64,000 bases of DNA from Candidatus Hamiltonella defensa 5AT (Acyrthosiphon pisum) (GTDB lineage Bacteria; Pseudomonadota; Gammaproteobacteria; Enterobacterales; Enterobacteriaceae). A program made the translations under genes and the position numbers. Position 1 is the stretch's first letter. Each line of letters opens with the position of its first letter. This document shows positions 9,659 to 19,376 of the stretch, piece by piece. The notes below the pieces were generated by a model. That model was not told where the DNA came from, ran no database searches, and worked only from the letters and a program-made list of their open reading frames with translations. Location of the stretch: positions 1,178,001 through 1,242,000 of the forward strand of contig NC_012751.1 in NCBI RefSeq assembly GCF_000021705.1, in the 5' to 3' direction.

Positions 9659-11623
9659 CTAGGGCTGTCTGTTTGAATAAAGCTCACTTGGGTACTGTTT
9701 TTGTGGATAATATGAACTATGATTTTTAGTAGATATTCGCTCTTCAGAATAGAAACCAGCCCACACTTGTTTTAATAAGTTTGGTTGATTATCTAAGGAT
9801 CTTTTTTGCCGATTTGAATTCACTTCTAATTTTGAGTCAACCCATTTTTGAAATCCATTATTATTATTTTCTTCTTCCTTATAAATATTTTTCATCATTT
9901 GATTAAAGTAGTGTCCGGATGTAGAATTTTTTTTATCGTATTTGATAGCATCAAATAAATTTTCAATAAAATATAAGTTTTTTTCCTCAAAATAAGCAAT
10001 AAGGGCCGCGCCTATTGTGTAAGAATTAAGCTGGTTTTCCTTAAAATATTCAGGATTCATAATATTTTTTAGACTTAAATCTTTCGGCACTTTTCCTTTT
10101 ACAGAGTGGATAAAAGAAGAGACAAAATCAGTCGATGTCTTTCTTTCTGATAATCCAGCAATATACATGGCTATGCCCTCTAAAAAAACATTTTTAATAC
10201 CCATTTTACCAGTAGCATAAAAAGTCAAAGCGTGGACAAATTCGTGCTTTATAGTTGATAAACTATCGTTTAAAGTTTTCTCTGTATTGACATACATATT
10301 AGAAATATAGTTCAGCTCAGCTCCTTGTGCAAAACCAACGTGATTGGTAAAGCCGTTCTTTTCATGTCTATTAAAAAATTCTTTGTATTTTTGAGCATCT
10401 TCGAAAAGAAACAATCTGAAATTAGCCTGATTAGCATCGCCTTTAAAAGGTATATTATCTGTTTTTAAACCAAAGGTTTTATAAAAAAGAATTAAAACAT
10501 CTGTTAAAGATTTACGAATTTCGTTTTCATTCGGCAAATCATCAGAATATATTTCTTTTCCTGAAAAAATATCAATATTAAAAACCAGCTTAGAATTAAA
10601 ATGAATCGATATTTTTTTTTGAAATTTCAAACCTGTTTTTGTTTCATAAATATAGGGTTGTATTTTTTCATCCTGTTTTTTTAGTAATTTTTTAAATTCT
10701 GTATTTGTTGGCTCAGAAATAAGTCCCTTACTATATATATTTATAATATCTTTAATACTCATGCTTGTATGAACGAGATTTTTAGAGATTTCTTTATATA
10801 ACATATTATACTGTTCTTGATTTATGGTTTTTGAAAGAGATTTATTTAAAAAATTATTAATTTTTTCTTTTTTTTGATCCGAGCTATTCATTTTTTCGAG
10901 TTCTTCTGTTATTTTTTTTGAAATGTAAGCCATTTCTTTTAAAAGATTTTTATTTTGTGGGATATTTTTTTTAAAAAAATCAGTTATATTTTTATCAGAA
11001 TAAGTAAATTTTTCAATTAAATCTTTTGAATCAAGACGTTTACTGGAAAAAATGTAATTTATATGATGAATATAAGTACTAATAAGCAAATTAAGTTCTC
11101 GTTTTTTAATTAAAAATTTATATAAACCATCTGAATCAAAAATAAATTTTTTATTTAATGTATCATTGTTATTTTTTTGAACATTTTCACTTTTATATGA
11201 AGAGATTTTTATATTATTAGTTGTTATATATTTGTCGGTTTTTCTTATATCAAAATTACTATCAGTATTTGATTGATTATTTTTTGATATTAAATTTTTT
11301 AACTCATCTTCTGTAAAAAGAGATTGTGTATTATCCAGTTTATTTATTGATTTTGAGTAATTTATTATATATTTAATATCAAAGCTTTCTTTTCCTAATG
11401 CTACTTGTCCCATTTTTTCAGAAATATCTTTATATAAATAATCATATTGCTCTATTGTAATATCTCCATTAAACATTTTTTTACGAATCAACTCATAAAA
11501 AGCATGATCGTTTGTGATCAATAAACGATTATATTTATCATCCGAATTGCTTGCTGAATTTTTCATTCCATTTTTTTTAAAAAATTTTTTTATGGCTCTT
11601 GTTTTATCTTGAGTTATAGACAT
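9659..11623 (-). CDS. Putative zinc metallopeptidase (HEXXH, gluzincin/M9-like)
   Basis: 654 residues, AT-rich, no N-terminal signal peptide. The catalytic region has KHEFVHALTFYATGK (H460, E461, H464) and a downstream glutamate E482 in FLEGIAMYIAG. This is the arrangement of gluzincins, in which the third zinc ligand is Glu; the E-G-x-A/S-x-Y/F pattern recalls the M9 collagenase family. The N-terminal ~330 residues are predicted helical and unknown. The tail is rich in Ser, Tyr and Pro. A paralogue with an erased active site lies 181 bp downstream on the same strand. Substrate is unknown. In a symbiont an uncleaved, leaderless metalloprotease would fit a type III effector, but that is inference. 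Confidence 0.7.
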   Translation of the reverse strand: MSITQDKTRAIKKFFKKNGMKNSASNSDDKYNRLLITNDHAFYELIRKKMFNGDITIEQYDYLYKDISEKMGQVALGKESFDIKYIINYSKSINKLDNTQSLFTEDELKNLISKNNQSNTDSNFDIRKTDKYITTNNIKISSYKSENVQKNNNDTLNKKFIFDSDGLYKFLIKKRELNLLISTYIHHINYIFSSKRLDSKDLIEKFTYSDKNITDFFKKNIPQNKNLLKEMAYISKKITEELEKMNSSDQKKEKINNFLNKSLSKTINQEQYNMLYKEISKNLVHTSMSIKDIINIYSKGLISEPTNTEFKKLLKKQDEKIQPYIYETKTGLKFQKKISIHFNSKLVFNIDIFSGKEIYSDDLPNENEIRKSLTDVLILFYKTFGLKTDNIPFKGDANQANFRLFLFEDAQKYKEFFNRHEKNGFTNHVGFAQGAELNYISNMYVNTEKTLNDSLSTIKHEFVHALTFYATGKMGIKNVFLEGIAMYIAGLSERKTSTDFVSSFIHSVKGKVPKDLSLKNIMNPEYFKENQLNSYTIGAALIAYFEEKNLYFIENLFDAIKYDKKNSTSGHYFNQMMKNIYKEEENNNNGFQKWVDSKLEVNSNRQKRSLDNQPNLLKQVWAGFYSEERISTKNHSSYYPQKQYPSELYSNRQP

Positions 11624-12202
11624 AAATTATTTTCCCGTTGTGTTAAATAATAATTTTTCTGAAAAATTTCAGAGATTAATTTTTATGTTGTGATAAATAA
11701 ATTTTATTTTTAATAAATTTATTAAAAAAATTGAATTTTAATTTATTATAATTATTATTATAAATAATCAAAATTATTATTTATTATTAAAAACAAATTA
11801 CTTATATTTTTAATTTAATTTTTATTATTTAATTAATATAAAAAATTTCATTTTTTATTAAAAACTCAACACTGATTTACTTTGGGTCATTTCAGCTTTA
11901 CATCAATACCTTCAAAAATTATACTCGCAAAAATTTTTAACGGAGAGCCTGATGGATACGCGAAGTTGTTACAAAAAAAATACATTGATGATTGATAAAC
12001 ACAAATAAAGCAGGCTGACTCATCCCCCTTGATTTTCTGCCTGCCCCAAAAAAGCGTAGGCAGCACTCCTTTACTTCTGGAGCTCATCGAGTTCTACACA
12101 CCCAAAATCCAAAATATGTTTTATGCTTTTAAAACCTGTCGGATATTGCAAACAGGTTTTTGAGCACAAACAGATACACGCAAAGTGTAAAAAGCGAGAT
12201 AA
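11624..12202. other. Intergenic region with coding relic and mgtA leader
   Basis: 579 bp without a convincing gene. The left 240 bp are extremely AT-rich. A minus-strand open frame at 11887-12087 ends LKIFASIIFEGIDVKLK, resembling the relic near 6210-6275; upstream of that it shows no recognisable protein. The last 60 bp before mgtA form a leader without an obvious regulatory RNA that I can fold with confidence. Confidence 0.4.
12131..12161 (+). terminator. Hairpin with T-run in the region before mgtA
   Basis: Nine-bp inverted repeat aaaacctgt / acaggtttt with a 12-nt loop, followed by T. With A on one side and T on the other it could terminate in either direction, or act as an attenuator in the mgtA 5' leader, which begins in this interval. 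Confidence 0.45.
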
Positions 12203-14905
12203 ATGATGATCACAATTCTTGATAAAACCTTTGGGCGTCATAAACCCAAAAAATCTTTTTTGATCCAGGAAGAGGCTAAAAACAGCTTAGATTCCACCTT
12301 ATCTAAACTGAATACGCATTTGCAGGGATTAACAGAGGAAGACGCGCAGGAGCGACTTGAGAAATCAGGCATCAATAATGTCGCGCATGAAAAAGCACCT
12401 CATGCGTTGATTCAGTTGGTTTATGCCTTTAATAATCCTTTTATTTTTGTGTTAATCGTTTTGGGCGCGATCAGTTTTTTTACAGATTATTGGTTGCCCT
12501 TACAAAGATCTGAATCTGCCGATTTAACCGGCGTTTCAATTATCTTTATCATGGTGATGTTGAGCGGCCTGTTGCGTTTTTGGCAGGAGTATCGCACCAA
12601 TAAAGCCGCCGAAACGTTGAAGTCGATGGTGCGTACCACGGCCACCGTACTGCGGCGATCGGATCTCAATGGGCAAGGCGTGAAACAGGAAGTGTCGATT
12701 CAAGAGCTGGTTCCTGGAGATATGATTTATTTGTCAGCAGGAGATATGGTGCCGGCGGATGTTCGTTTAATTCACTCCAGAGATCTTTTTATCAGTCAGG
12801 CGATTTTGACCGGTGAAGCCATCCCCATTGAAAAATACGATGCGCTCAGCTGTATCACTCAAAAATCGAATGCCGTGAATACGGATAATGAAAACCAGCT
12901 CTTGGAATTATCTAATATCTGTTTAATGGGCACCAATGTGGCGAGTGGGACGGCCACCGCCGTCGTAGTGGCCACAGGAGATAAAACCTATTTTGGATCT
13001 TTGGCAAAATCGATTGTGGGGACAAGAGCTCAAACAGCCTTTGATAAAGGGGTCAACAGTGTCAGCTGGCTTTTAATTAAATTTATGTTGGTGATGGTAC
13101 CCGTGGTGTTATTGATCAACGGTTTCACAAAGGGCGACTGGATGGAAGCCACTTTGTTTGCTTTGGCTGTGGCCGTTGGTCTCACCCCTGAAATGTTGCC
13201 TATGATTGTGAGCGCCAATCTGGCTAAAGGGGCAATTGCGATGGCCAGACGCAAGGTGGTCGTCAAACGTTTGAATGCCATTCAAAATTTTGGGGCGATG
13301 GATGTGCTTTGTACTGATAAAACAGGCACTTTGACGCAAGATCGGATTATTTTAGAACATCATTTAAATGTAAGGGGAAATAAAGACAGTAGGGTATTAC
13401 AGCTGGCTTGGCTGAACAGTTTTCATCAAAGCGGTATGAAGAATTTAATGGATCAAGCGATTATTAAATTTAGCCGAGCAAAACCTGAAATTGATTTGGT
13501 TCGGGGTCATCTCAAAATAGATGAGTTACCTTTTGATTTTATTCGTCGACGTTTATCTATTGTGGTGCAGGATGAGGATCAAAAACAAAAATTGATCTGT
13601 AAAGGTGCCGTTGAGGAAATGTTGTTCATCGTGACACACATACGCGATGGGGATACAGTTTATCCATTAGATGAAGCGAGACGAAACGCATTGTTAGCGT
13701 TAGCCAATGAATATAACCAGGATGGTTTTCGCGTGTTGATGTTGGCGACTCGTGCATTAGGAGCAGAAGGGGTGAATTTACCTTTGAGCGAAGCCGATGA
13801 AAGAGATTTGATTGTGGAGGGGTTGTTAACCTTTCTTGATCCTCCCAAAGAAAGTGCACAGGCCGCTATTGCCACACTCTGTGAACACGGAGTGTCGGTC
13901 AAAGTGTTGACCGGAGATAACCCCATTATTACCAGTAAAATTTGTCGTGACGTGGGGTTAGATCCCGGAGAGCCTTTAAGTGGCGTTGAAATTGAGCAAA
14001 TGGAAGATGAAGAATTATCGAAGCAGGTGGAGGCACGCACTGTTTTCTGCAAATTAACGCCATTGCAAAAATCACGAGTGCTGAAAATGCTTCAATCGAA
14101 CGGGCATACTGTGGGTTTTCTGGGGGATGGGATCAATGACGCGCCTGCGTTACGTGATGCCGACGTGGGAATTTCTGTTGATAGTGGCACTGATATTGCA
14201 AAAGAATCCGCCGATATTATTTTGTTAGAAAAAAATTTAATGGTGTTGGAAGAGGGCGTCATTAAAGGGCGGGAGACATTTGGGAATATCATCAAATATT
14301 TGAATATGACGGCCAGTTCCAATTTTGGGAATGTGTTTTCCGTTTTAATCGCAAGTGCATTTATTCCTTTTTTGCCGATGTTAGCCATTCATCTTTTATT
14401 ACAAAATCTGATGTATGACATTTCTCAACTTTCTTTGCCTTGGGACAAAATGGATAAAGAATTTGTGCGTAAACCTCGTCAATGGGATGCCAAAAATATT
14501 AAGCGTTTTATGATCTGGATCGGACCTACCTCATCCATATTTGATATCACAACTTACGCTTTAATGTGGTTTATTTTTGCCGCGAATACGGTTGAACATC
14601 AAGCTTTGTTTCAATCAGGTTGGTTTATTGAAGGCCTTCTTTCGCAAACCTTGGTGGTGCATATGTTGAGGACCCAAAAAATTCCTTTTATTCAAAGTAC
14701 TGCTGCGTTGCCGGTATTATTGACGACAGGATTGGTGATGGCCATAGGGATTTATATTCCTTTTTCCCCGTTGGGAACATTGGTAGGTTTACAACCTTTA
14801 CCATGGCAATATTTTCCTTGGTTAGCAGCAACATTAATCAGCTATTGCGTGCTGGCTCAGTTGATGAAGCGTTATTATATTCGACGTTTTGGTGAATGGC
14901 TTTGA
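12203..14905 (+). CDS. mgtA: Magnesium-importing P-type ATPase
   Basis: 900 residues, matching MgtA/MgtB (about 898). Type IIIB P-ATPase of the inner membrane that brings Mg2+ into the cell. Visible motifs: A-domain LTGEAIPIEKYD, phosphorylation site CTDKTGTLTQD (aspartate at residue 372), the nucleotide-binding region including FDFIRRRLSIVV, and hinge GFLGDGINDAPALRDADVGIS. Ten membrane segments are expected, with clear pairs near residues 70-120, 290-345 and in the last 200 residues. Two adjacent ATGs exist; the first is given. In enteric bacteria mgtA is controlled by PhoPQ and an Mg-sensing leader; neither can be confirmed here. Confidence 0.95.
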   Translation: MMITILDKTFGRHKPKKSFLIQEEAKNSLDSTLSKLNTHLQGLTEEDAQERLEKSGINNVAHEKAPHALIQLVYAFNNPFIFVLIVLGAISFFTDYWLPLQRSESADLTGVSIIFIMVMLSGLLRFWQEYRTNKAAETLKSMVRTTATVLRRSDLNGQGVKQEVSIQELVPGDMIYLSAGDMVPADVRLIHSRDLFISQAILTGEAIPIEKYDALSCITQKSNAVNTDNENQLLELSNICLMGTNVASGTATAVVVATGDKTYFGSLAKSIVGTRAQTAFDKGVNSVSWLLIKFMLVMVPVVLLINGFTKGDWMEATLFALAVAVGLTPEMLPMIVSANLAKGAIAMARRKVVVKRLNAIQNFGAMDVLCTDKTGTLTQDRIILEHHLNVRGNKDSRVLQLAWLNSFHQSGMKNLMDQAIIKFSRAKPEIDLVRGHLKIDELPFDFIRRRLSIVVQDEDQKQKLICKGAVEEMLFIVTHIRDGDTVYPLDEARRNALLALANEYNQDGFRVLMLATRALGAEGVNLPLSEADERDLIVEGLLTFLDPPKESAQAAIATLCEHGVSVKVLTGDNPIITSKICRDVGLDPGEPLSGVEIEQMEDEELSKQVEARTVFCKLTPLQKSRVLKMLQSNGHTVGFLGDGINDAPALRDADVGISVDSGTDIAKESADIILLEKNLMVLEEGVIKGRETFGNIIKYLNMTASSNFGNVFSVLIASAFIPFLPMLAIHLLLQNLMYDISQLSLPWDKMDKEFVRKPRQWDAKNIKRFMIWIGPTSSIFDITTYALMWFIFAANTVEHQALFQSGWFIEGLLSQTLVVHMLRTQKIPFIQSTAALPVLLTTGLVMAIGIYIPFSPLGTLVGLQPLPWQYFPWLAATLISYCVLAQLMKRYYIRRFGEWL

Positions 14906-14930
14906 TCATCGATTTTTGATGACTCTGGGT

Positions 14931-14964
14931 GCCATTATTTAAAAAAATAAAATGAGATAATGGC
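14931..14964. terminator. Hairpin downstream of mgtA
   Basis: Perfect 8-bp inverted repeat gccattat / ataatggc with an 18-nt A-rich loop, 25 bp after the mgtA stop. There is no U-tract, so it may stabilise the 3' end and not terminate by itself. Confidence 0.35.
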
Positions 14965-15023
14965 GCCATTGCCTTCAAGGGGTGAAATAAAAAAGTTGCT
15001 TTATAGAACTTTTTATGATTCAA

Positions 15024-15209
15024 TGTGCGCCGGCCTGTGGTACAGACCTATTTATGCACGACATCTTGAGTAAAGTAGTTCATTTTAAGCGTTATCCTCG
15101 ATAGCTCTTCACTGACAATTTCCTTCATAGTGCCCCCATAAGTAACGACTGATAACTGGCTTTAGCACGCCCATTGGTGGCAATATTTTTTATATACAGG
15201 AAATACAAG
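15024..15209 (+). promoter_or_regulatory. Long 5' leader of the cold-shock gene
   Basis: About 190 bp without a gene precede the csp start codon. Long structured 5' untranslated regions are usual for cspA-family genes and control mRNA stability and translation with temperature. A Shine-Dalgarno-like cagg sits eight bases upstream of the ATG at 15210. No promoter hexamers are assigned. Confidence 0.35.
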
Positions 15210-15428
15210 ATGTCTTCTCAAAAACAAAAAGGTTCAGTAAAGTGGTTTAACGAGTCTAAAGGCTTCGGCTTTATTACTCCTGCTGACGGCAGCAAAGATG
15301 TGTTTGTGCATTTTTCAGCTATTGACAGTTCAGGGTTTAAGACTTTAGGTGAAGGTCAAATGGTCGAATTTAGTATTGAAAATGGCGCTAAAGGTCCATC
15401 TGCTGCAAATGTTTCAGTGATCAGCTAG
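15210..15428 (+). CDS. cspE: Cold-shock-like RNA chaperone (CspC/CspE type)
   Basis: 72-residue single cold-shock domain. RNP1 is KGFGFI and RNP2 is VFVHF; the WFNESKGFGF and SVKWF blocks are canonical. It binds single-stranded RNA/DNA and melts secondary structure; CspE and CspC also act as antiterminators. The open frame runs upstream to 15174, but the ATG at 15210 gives the exact family N-terminus (MSSQKQKGSVKWFN), so the longer form is rejected. A strong terminator follows. The choice between CspC and CspE is not certain. Confidence 0.93.
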   Translation: MSSQKQKGSVKWFNESKGFGFITPADGSKDVFVHFSAIDSSGFKTLGEGQMVEFSIENGAKGPSAANVSVIS

Positions 15429-15443
15429 TTTTATTACACCTTA

Positions 15444-15472
15444 GGATGAGGATTAACCTCATCCTTTTTTTT
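15444..15472 (+). terminator. Rho-independent terminator of the csp gene
   Basis: Perfect 8-bp stem ggatgagg / cctcatcc with loop attaa, followed by eight T residues. Lies 16 bp after the csp stop and before the convergent pqiC gene. Confidence 0.9.
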
Positions 15473-15499
15473 ATCCTTTCTCTTTAAGTTCAGTTTTTT

Positions 15500-16087
15500 T
15501 CATTTCTCAGATTGATTTTTTATTACTGCTGCCATGGTTTTTGCCGCTTCTTTCCAGCCTTTCGCCAATGTAAACACCAAGGCATCGTATCCATTGTCTA
15601 TTTGTTTCAGTTCAAAATAAAACGGCTGTTTCGTCATTTGATCATGATGTTGTATTAACCAGACGCCAGAAATGATCACACTGCCATCGTAACGCCCCTG
15701 AAAGGCGTCTACTCTGACACTCAGTGTCCATTGATCTGTATTGATCGATTGGCTTGACAAAAACCAGTCGGGCAGAGAATGGCTTAAATTTATGAGTAAC
15801 GCTTGCTGCAATTGCTGATCCAATGGGCTCGCCCATAGATGATGTTGGGCAGTGACGTAGCGGACACCATTAGTTTGATAGGCCAAGCCAGAGCTGGCTA
15901 AATAATCAGAAAGCTGTACAGGCTTGATCCAGAGCGTTTTCCCCGTTTGAGTATATTCGGTCGAAAGCGGCTCTTTCAACAAAGGCAGAGGTAGTTGATA
16001 GTAAATTATTTTTTGTAAGTCTGTTTTATCACTACAGGCGTTGAGTAAAAAAATAAAAATAAAAAGCGTCAGTTTTATTTTTTTCAT
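15500..16087 (-). CDS. pqiC: PqiC lipoprotein of the Pqi lipid-transport system
   Basis: 195 residues. N-terminal lipoprotein signal MKKIKLTLFIFIFLLNACSD with the lipobox LNAC, so the mature protein is acylated at Cys18 and anchored probably in the outer membrane. Family DUF330 (YmbA/PqiC), which pairs with the PqiB needle to bridge the periplasm. It is the last gene of pqiABC and its start overlaps the pqiB stop by one base, indicating translational coupling. Confidence 0.88.
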   Translation of the reverse strand: MKKIKLTLFIFIFLLNACSDKTDLQKIIYYQLPLPLLKEPLSTEYTQTGKTLWIKPVQLSDYLASSGLAYQTNGVRYVTAQHHLWASPLDQQLQQALLINLSHSLPDWFLSSQSINTDQWTLSVRVDAFQGRYDGSVIISGVWLIQHHDQMTKQPFYFELKQIDNGYDALVFTLAKGWKEAAKTMAAVIKNQSEK

Positions 16088-17745
16088 TATTTTTTTGCCT
16101 TCATGGGTTGAGGATCTTGAGAAGGGGGCGCCTGAAATATCAGGGCATTACTTTTCGTATTCAGAGTACGTAATAGAGGTTGTAATTCACGTAAAATGTC
16201 GTTTAATCCCTGCAAATTTCCCATCATTTTATGGTAGCCCTGAGAACCTGGTTCAAATCCTTTGATGCTTTCACTGAGCTGATGAAGCGTCTTTTGAAAA
16301 GTCTCAGGCAAGTTTTTCATGCCTTTGCTGCCCATTATTTCATTCAATAGCGTCAATGTTTTTTGCATTTTTTGCATGGTTTTTTGACTTTCAACCAATG
16401 TTTGGGTGAATTGATTGAGCGCAGGCTCCATGGCGAGCTGATTTATTTTATCCAGGATATCATTCACTTTTTGTTGTATTTGGGTTGTACCACCACTGAC
16501 AGTGGGCAATAAAGGATAACCTTCTAAACTTTGAAACTCTTTCCAAGGTTTGGCATTTGGATAAAAATCCAGATCCACAAATAAGGCGCCCGTGATTAAA
16601 TTGCCTGATTTCAGGGCAGCGCGAAGCCCATTTTGTTCTGCTTCTTTTAACATTTTTAAATTAATGTCTTTGCCTAAACCACTTTTAAAACGTGCTGGCT
16701 CAATTTTAATGAGGACCGGAATATGAAAGTCATGATCAAATGGTTGGGGTTGTGGCGCTTCTTTGAAAAAAAATGGGGCTTCAGAAACGGTTCCCACTCG
16801 AACACCGCGAAATTCGACCGGTGCACCTGATTGCAATCCTCGAATGGAATCAGGGAAAAACAGTAAAAAATCCTTGTGTTCTGCGTAAAGTGAATTTTGG
16901 ATGCTGGCTTTACTATCAAATAATTGAAATTGGGTTTTATTGTTTACAGGTTCACCTAATTCGAGACCTTTTGGTACGTCAAAACTCACGCCTCCGCCAA
17001 ACAAAGTGAGTAAAGAAGAAATTTCAACACGCATCCCCTGTGATGAGAGGTCAAGCGCAATCCCGCTATCTTGCCAAAAACGGACGTTTGTGGTCACCAG
17101 ACTGTCATAAGGGGAGTTAATAAATAATTGGTAGTTCATCAAACGGGAAGCCACATCAAAATGACTGGTTTCTACAGAACCCACCCGGTAACCACGAAAA
17201 AGAACAGGATCTCCAGGGTTAATCTGGCGATCTTGATCGTTGTATAACAAAATTCTAATGCCTTTTGCATCAGGGGAAGCCAGAGGCGGCGCGGTCAATA
17301 ATTCAAATTTCTTGGGAGGCGCGCCTTTGATGCCAGGTCGGAGCTCAACATAAGCCCCAGAGAGTAATGTACTCAATCCAGACACCCCAGCCCGGCCGAT
17401 TTCAGGTTTAATGACCCAAAATACGGAGTCTTTACGAAGCAAATTTTCCATACCCTTATAGAGGCGCGCTTTAATGATGACATGGTTTAAATCACGGCTA
17501 AGAACGACTTTTTCCACCATGCCTACATCCACGTTTCGGCTTTTTATTTTAGTTTTACCGGCTTGAATCCCTTCTGCGTTGTAAGTGACTAAGCTCACTT
17601 CCTGGCCCAGATGACTGAAGTGATAAAATAATATCCAGGCGCCTATGAGTATTGTGACAATAGGGATGATCCAAACAGGAGACCAGCGTCTGATTTTTTC
17701 TATTTCGGCGTCTTTTAAAAAGGAGTTTGGATTTAAATCATTCAC
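16087..17745 (-). CDS. pqiB: PqiB, MCE-domain trans-envelope lipid transporter
   Basis: 552 residues, near E. coli PqiB (546). One N-terminal membrane helix (about residues 23-43, VWIIPIVTILIGAWILFYHF) is followed by three MCE domains in the periplasm (starting near residues 48, 160 and 290; each with V-x-x-x-G-x-x-V/I-G-x-V, for example VLFRGYRVGSVET and VEFRGVRVGTVSE). A long C-terminal helical region (about 440-530) forms the needle. PqiB hexamers make a hollow tube for lipid movement between membranes. The start overlaps the pqiA stop by 4 bp. Confidence 0.94.
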   Translation of the reverse strand: MNDLNPNSFLKDAEIEKIRRWSPVWIIPIVTILIGAWILFYHFSHLGQEVSLVTYNAEGIQAGKTKIKSRNVDVGMVEKVVLSRDLNHVIIKARLYKGMENLLRKDSVFWVIKPEIGRAGVSGLSTLLSGAYVELRPGIKGAPPKKFELLTAPPLASPDAKGIRILLYNDQDRQINPGDPVLFRGYRVGSVETSHFDVASRLMNYQLFINSPYDSLVTTNVRFWQDSGIALDLSSQGMRVEISSLLTLFGGGVSFDVPKGLELGEPVNNKTQFQLFDSKASIQNSLYAEHKDFLLFFPDSIRGLQSGAPVEFRGVRVGTVSEAPFFFKEAPQPQPFDHDFHIPVLIKIEPARFKSGLGKDINLKMLKEAEQNGLRAALKSGNLITGALFVDLDFYPNAKPWKEFQSLEGYPLLPTVSGGTTQIQQKVNDILDKINQLAMEPALNQFTQTLVESQKTMQKMQKTLTLLNEIMGSKGMKNLPETFQKTLHQLSESIKGFEPGSQGYHKMMGNLQGLNDILRELQPLLRTLNTKSNALIFQAPPSQDPQPMKAKK

Positions 17746-19016
17746 TTTACTTTTCCTTTACTTGATTTGCTTGCGCTATCCCAAATCAGTCTTGGATCAA
17801 AGCTGGATGCCGCCAGCATGCTTAATATGACCATCAAAGCAAACAATAAAGCCCCAATATCAGGATAGATACTGGCGAATTGATTGATGCGTACTAATGT
17901 CGATAAAAGCAAAATGACAAAAATATCGATCATGGACCAACGACCTATAAATTCGATGACGCCGTAAATAAAATGCATGCGAATGGCGTCTATGTTCCCT
18001 TTTCTAATGCCCCAGCAGAGCCAGGTTGTCCCGAGCATTTTTAACAATGGGACCAGAATACTGGCAATAAAAACGATGATTGCAATAGGATAAGAGCCTT
18101 CACTCCAGAGCAAAATAATGCCAGATAAAAGAGTGGCAGGTATTTTATCTCCGAATGTTTCGGTGATCATCATAGGCATAAAATTTGCGGGAATATACAA
18201 CAGAAACGAGCTAAAAAGCAGTGCCATAGTCCATTGTAGACTGTAAGGGCGCCGAGCATGAGCATAAGTATGGCAACGCGAACATTTTTTTTCATGCAAG
18301 ATGACAATGGCCGTGCAGGTTGGGCAGGAATACAGGCCTTGACTTAAACCGGTTTGGCCTAGAATGAATGATTTTTTGAGTGGTGGGGTAACGCCGATAT
18401 ATTGCCATAGTATTCGACGATCGATGCATTGAAATGCTCTGACTTGCGAGAAAGCAAAAAAACAGTAAGCCGTAAAACTACACCCAATATGAATATCACT
18501 ATAGGTCATGAGTTTCACAAAACTAACCAAAACGCCCGCGAGAAATATTTCTGCCATGCACCAGGTTTTTAATTTCAAGATGCTTTTCGCCAGAAAAATT
18601 TTCAATCCAACAGGAATGGGAATGGGCATAAAGAGCAAAATAATACCCGTCATACAAAAAGCAGGGAGAAATTGTACCAACACGATAAACAATATCGCCA
18701 TACTGGCATATTGATCTTCTAGCATTACTGTTGGGATTTGAATTAAATCAATGTTTTTTTCAATACCCGCTACATTCATAATCAACAATGAAAAAAGCTG
18801 AGCTAAAAAAAGCATCCATAATGAACACAGTGCGTAAAGTAAGGGCTGTTTTCGAGGTTCTTCCCAATAAGAAGTCAGCGTTTTTTTGCAACGAGGGCAG
18901 ACCGCTTTTTTGCCGTAAGTTAAAGGAGGGATCTGCAATAATGTGTCGCAATAAGGACACAACATAAGAGCGTTTCTTTGAACTTCTTGATGATGCTGCT
19001 GAATGGTATTAGACAA
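17742..19016 (-). CDS. pqiA: PqiA inner-membrane protein
   Basis: 424 residues, first gene of the leftward pqiABC operon. Two repeats of four membrane segments, each preceded by a zinc-ribbon-like Cys motif: CPYCDTLLQI...CPRC near the N-terminus and CPTC...CSRC near residue 230. PqiA is thought to feed lipids to PqiB at the inner membrane. In E. coli the operon belongs to the SoxRS regulon and is induced by paraquat; no SoxS box can be pointed to here. Full length. Confidence 0.93.
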   Translation of the reverse strand: MSNTIQQHHQEVQRNALMLCPYCDTLLQIPPLTYGKKAVCPRCKKTLTSYWEEPRKQPLLYALCSLWMLFLAQLFSLLIMNVAGIEKNIDLIQIPTVMLEDQYASMAILFIVLVQFLPAFCMTGIILLFMPIPIPVGLKIFLAKSILKLKTWCMAEIFLAGVLVSFVKLMTYSDIHIGCSFTAYCFFAFSQVRAFQCIDRRILWQYIGVTPPLKKSFILGQTGLSQGLYSCPTCTAIVILHEKKCSRCHTYAHARRPYSLQWTMALLFSSFLLYIPANFMPMMITETFGDKIPATLLSGIILLWSEGSYPIAIIVFIASILVPLLKMLGTTWLCWGIRKGNIDAIRMHFIYGVIEFIGRWSMIDIFVILLLSTLVRINQFASIYPDIGALLFALMVILSMLAASSFDPRLIWDSASKSSKGKVK

Positions 19017-19376
19017 AACGAGTCTCCTAAAGTGGATTACTCCTTTCTATCAGTCATATAAGTGAATTTTATAATCCATTATGATGATCATAGCATAATC
19101 AAGAATAGGCAATATTTTAAATAAAAATTTTTTAAAAAACAAAAGGATAAGAAATTTTTAGGTTAAAAAATAGACAACAAAAAACCATAAAATTCCACAA
19201 AAGACGATATTTTAAGTGTGATTTTACAATCACTTGATTTTTATTATGACCTGTGATTTTGCTTAAAATCAGGACATTCAGTGCTTTTTTCACTCTTTCA
19301 TTTTCCAGTCACTTTCCTTTCTTAAACTTCCTTCCAGCCGGACGCCGTCATCATATAAGCACTTAAGGCCCGGCGG
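19017..19376. other. 360-bp gap between pqiA and an autotransporter relic
   Basis: AT-rich sequence holding the pqiA promoter region on the minus strand. No gene is seen in either direction; the open frame at 19322-19660 is a shadow of the barrel fragment. Confidence 0.5.

Noticed and set aside
11887..12087. Minus-strand 66-residue open frame
   Set aside because: Only its last ~17 residues resemble anything (the relic near 6210); there is no ribosome-binding site and the rest is not protein-like, so it is treated as a relic.
15174..15209. Upstream extension of the cold-shock gene
   Set aside because: It adds a hydrophobic leader not found in the family; the internal ATG has a suitable ribosome site and the exact family N-terminus.
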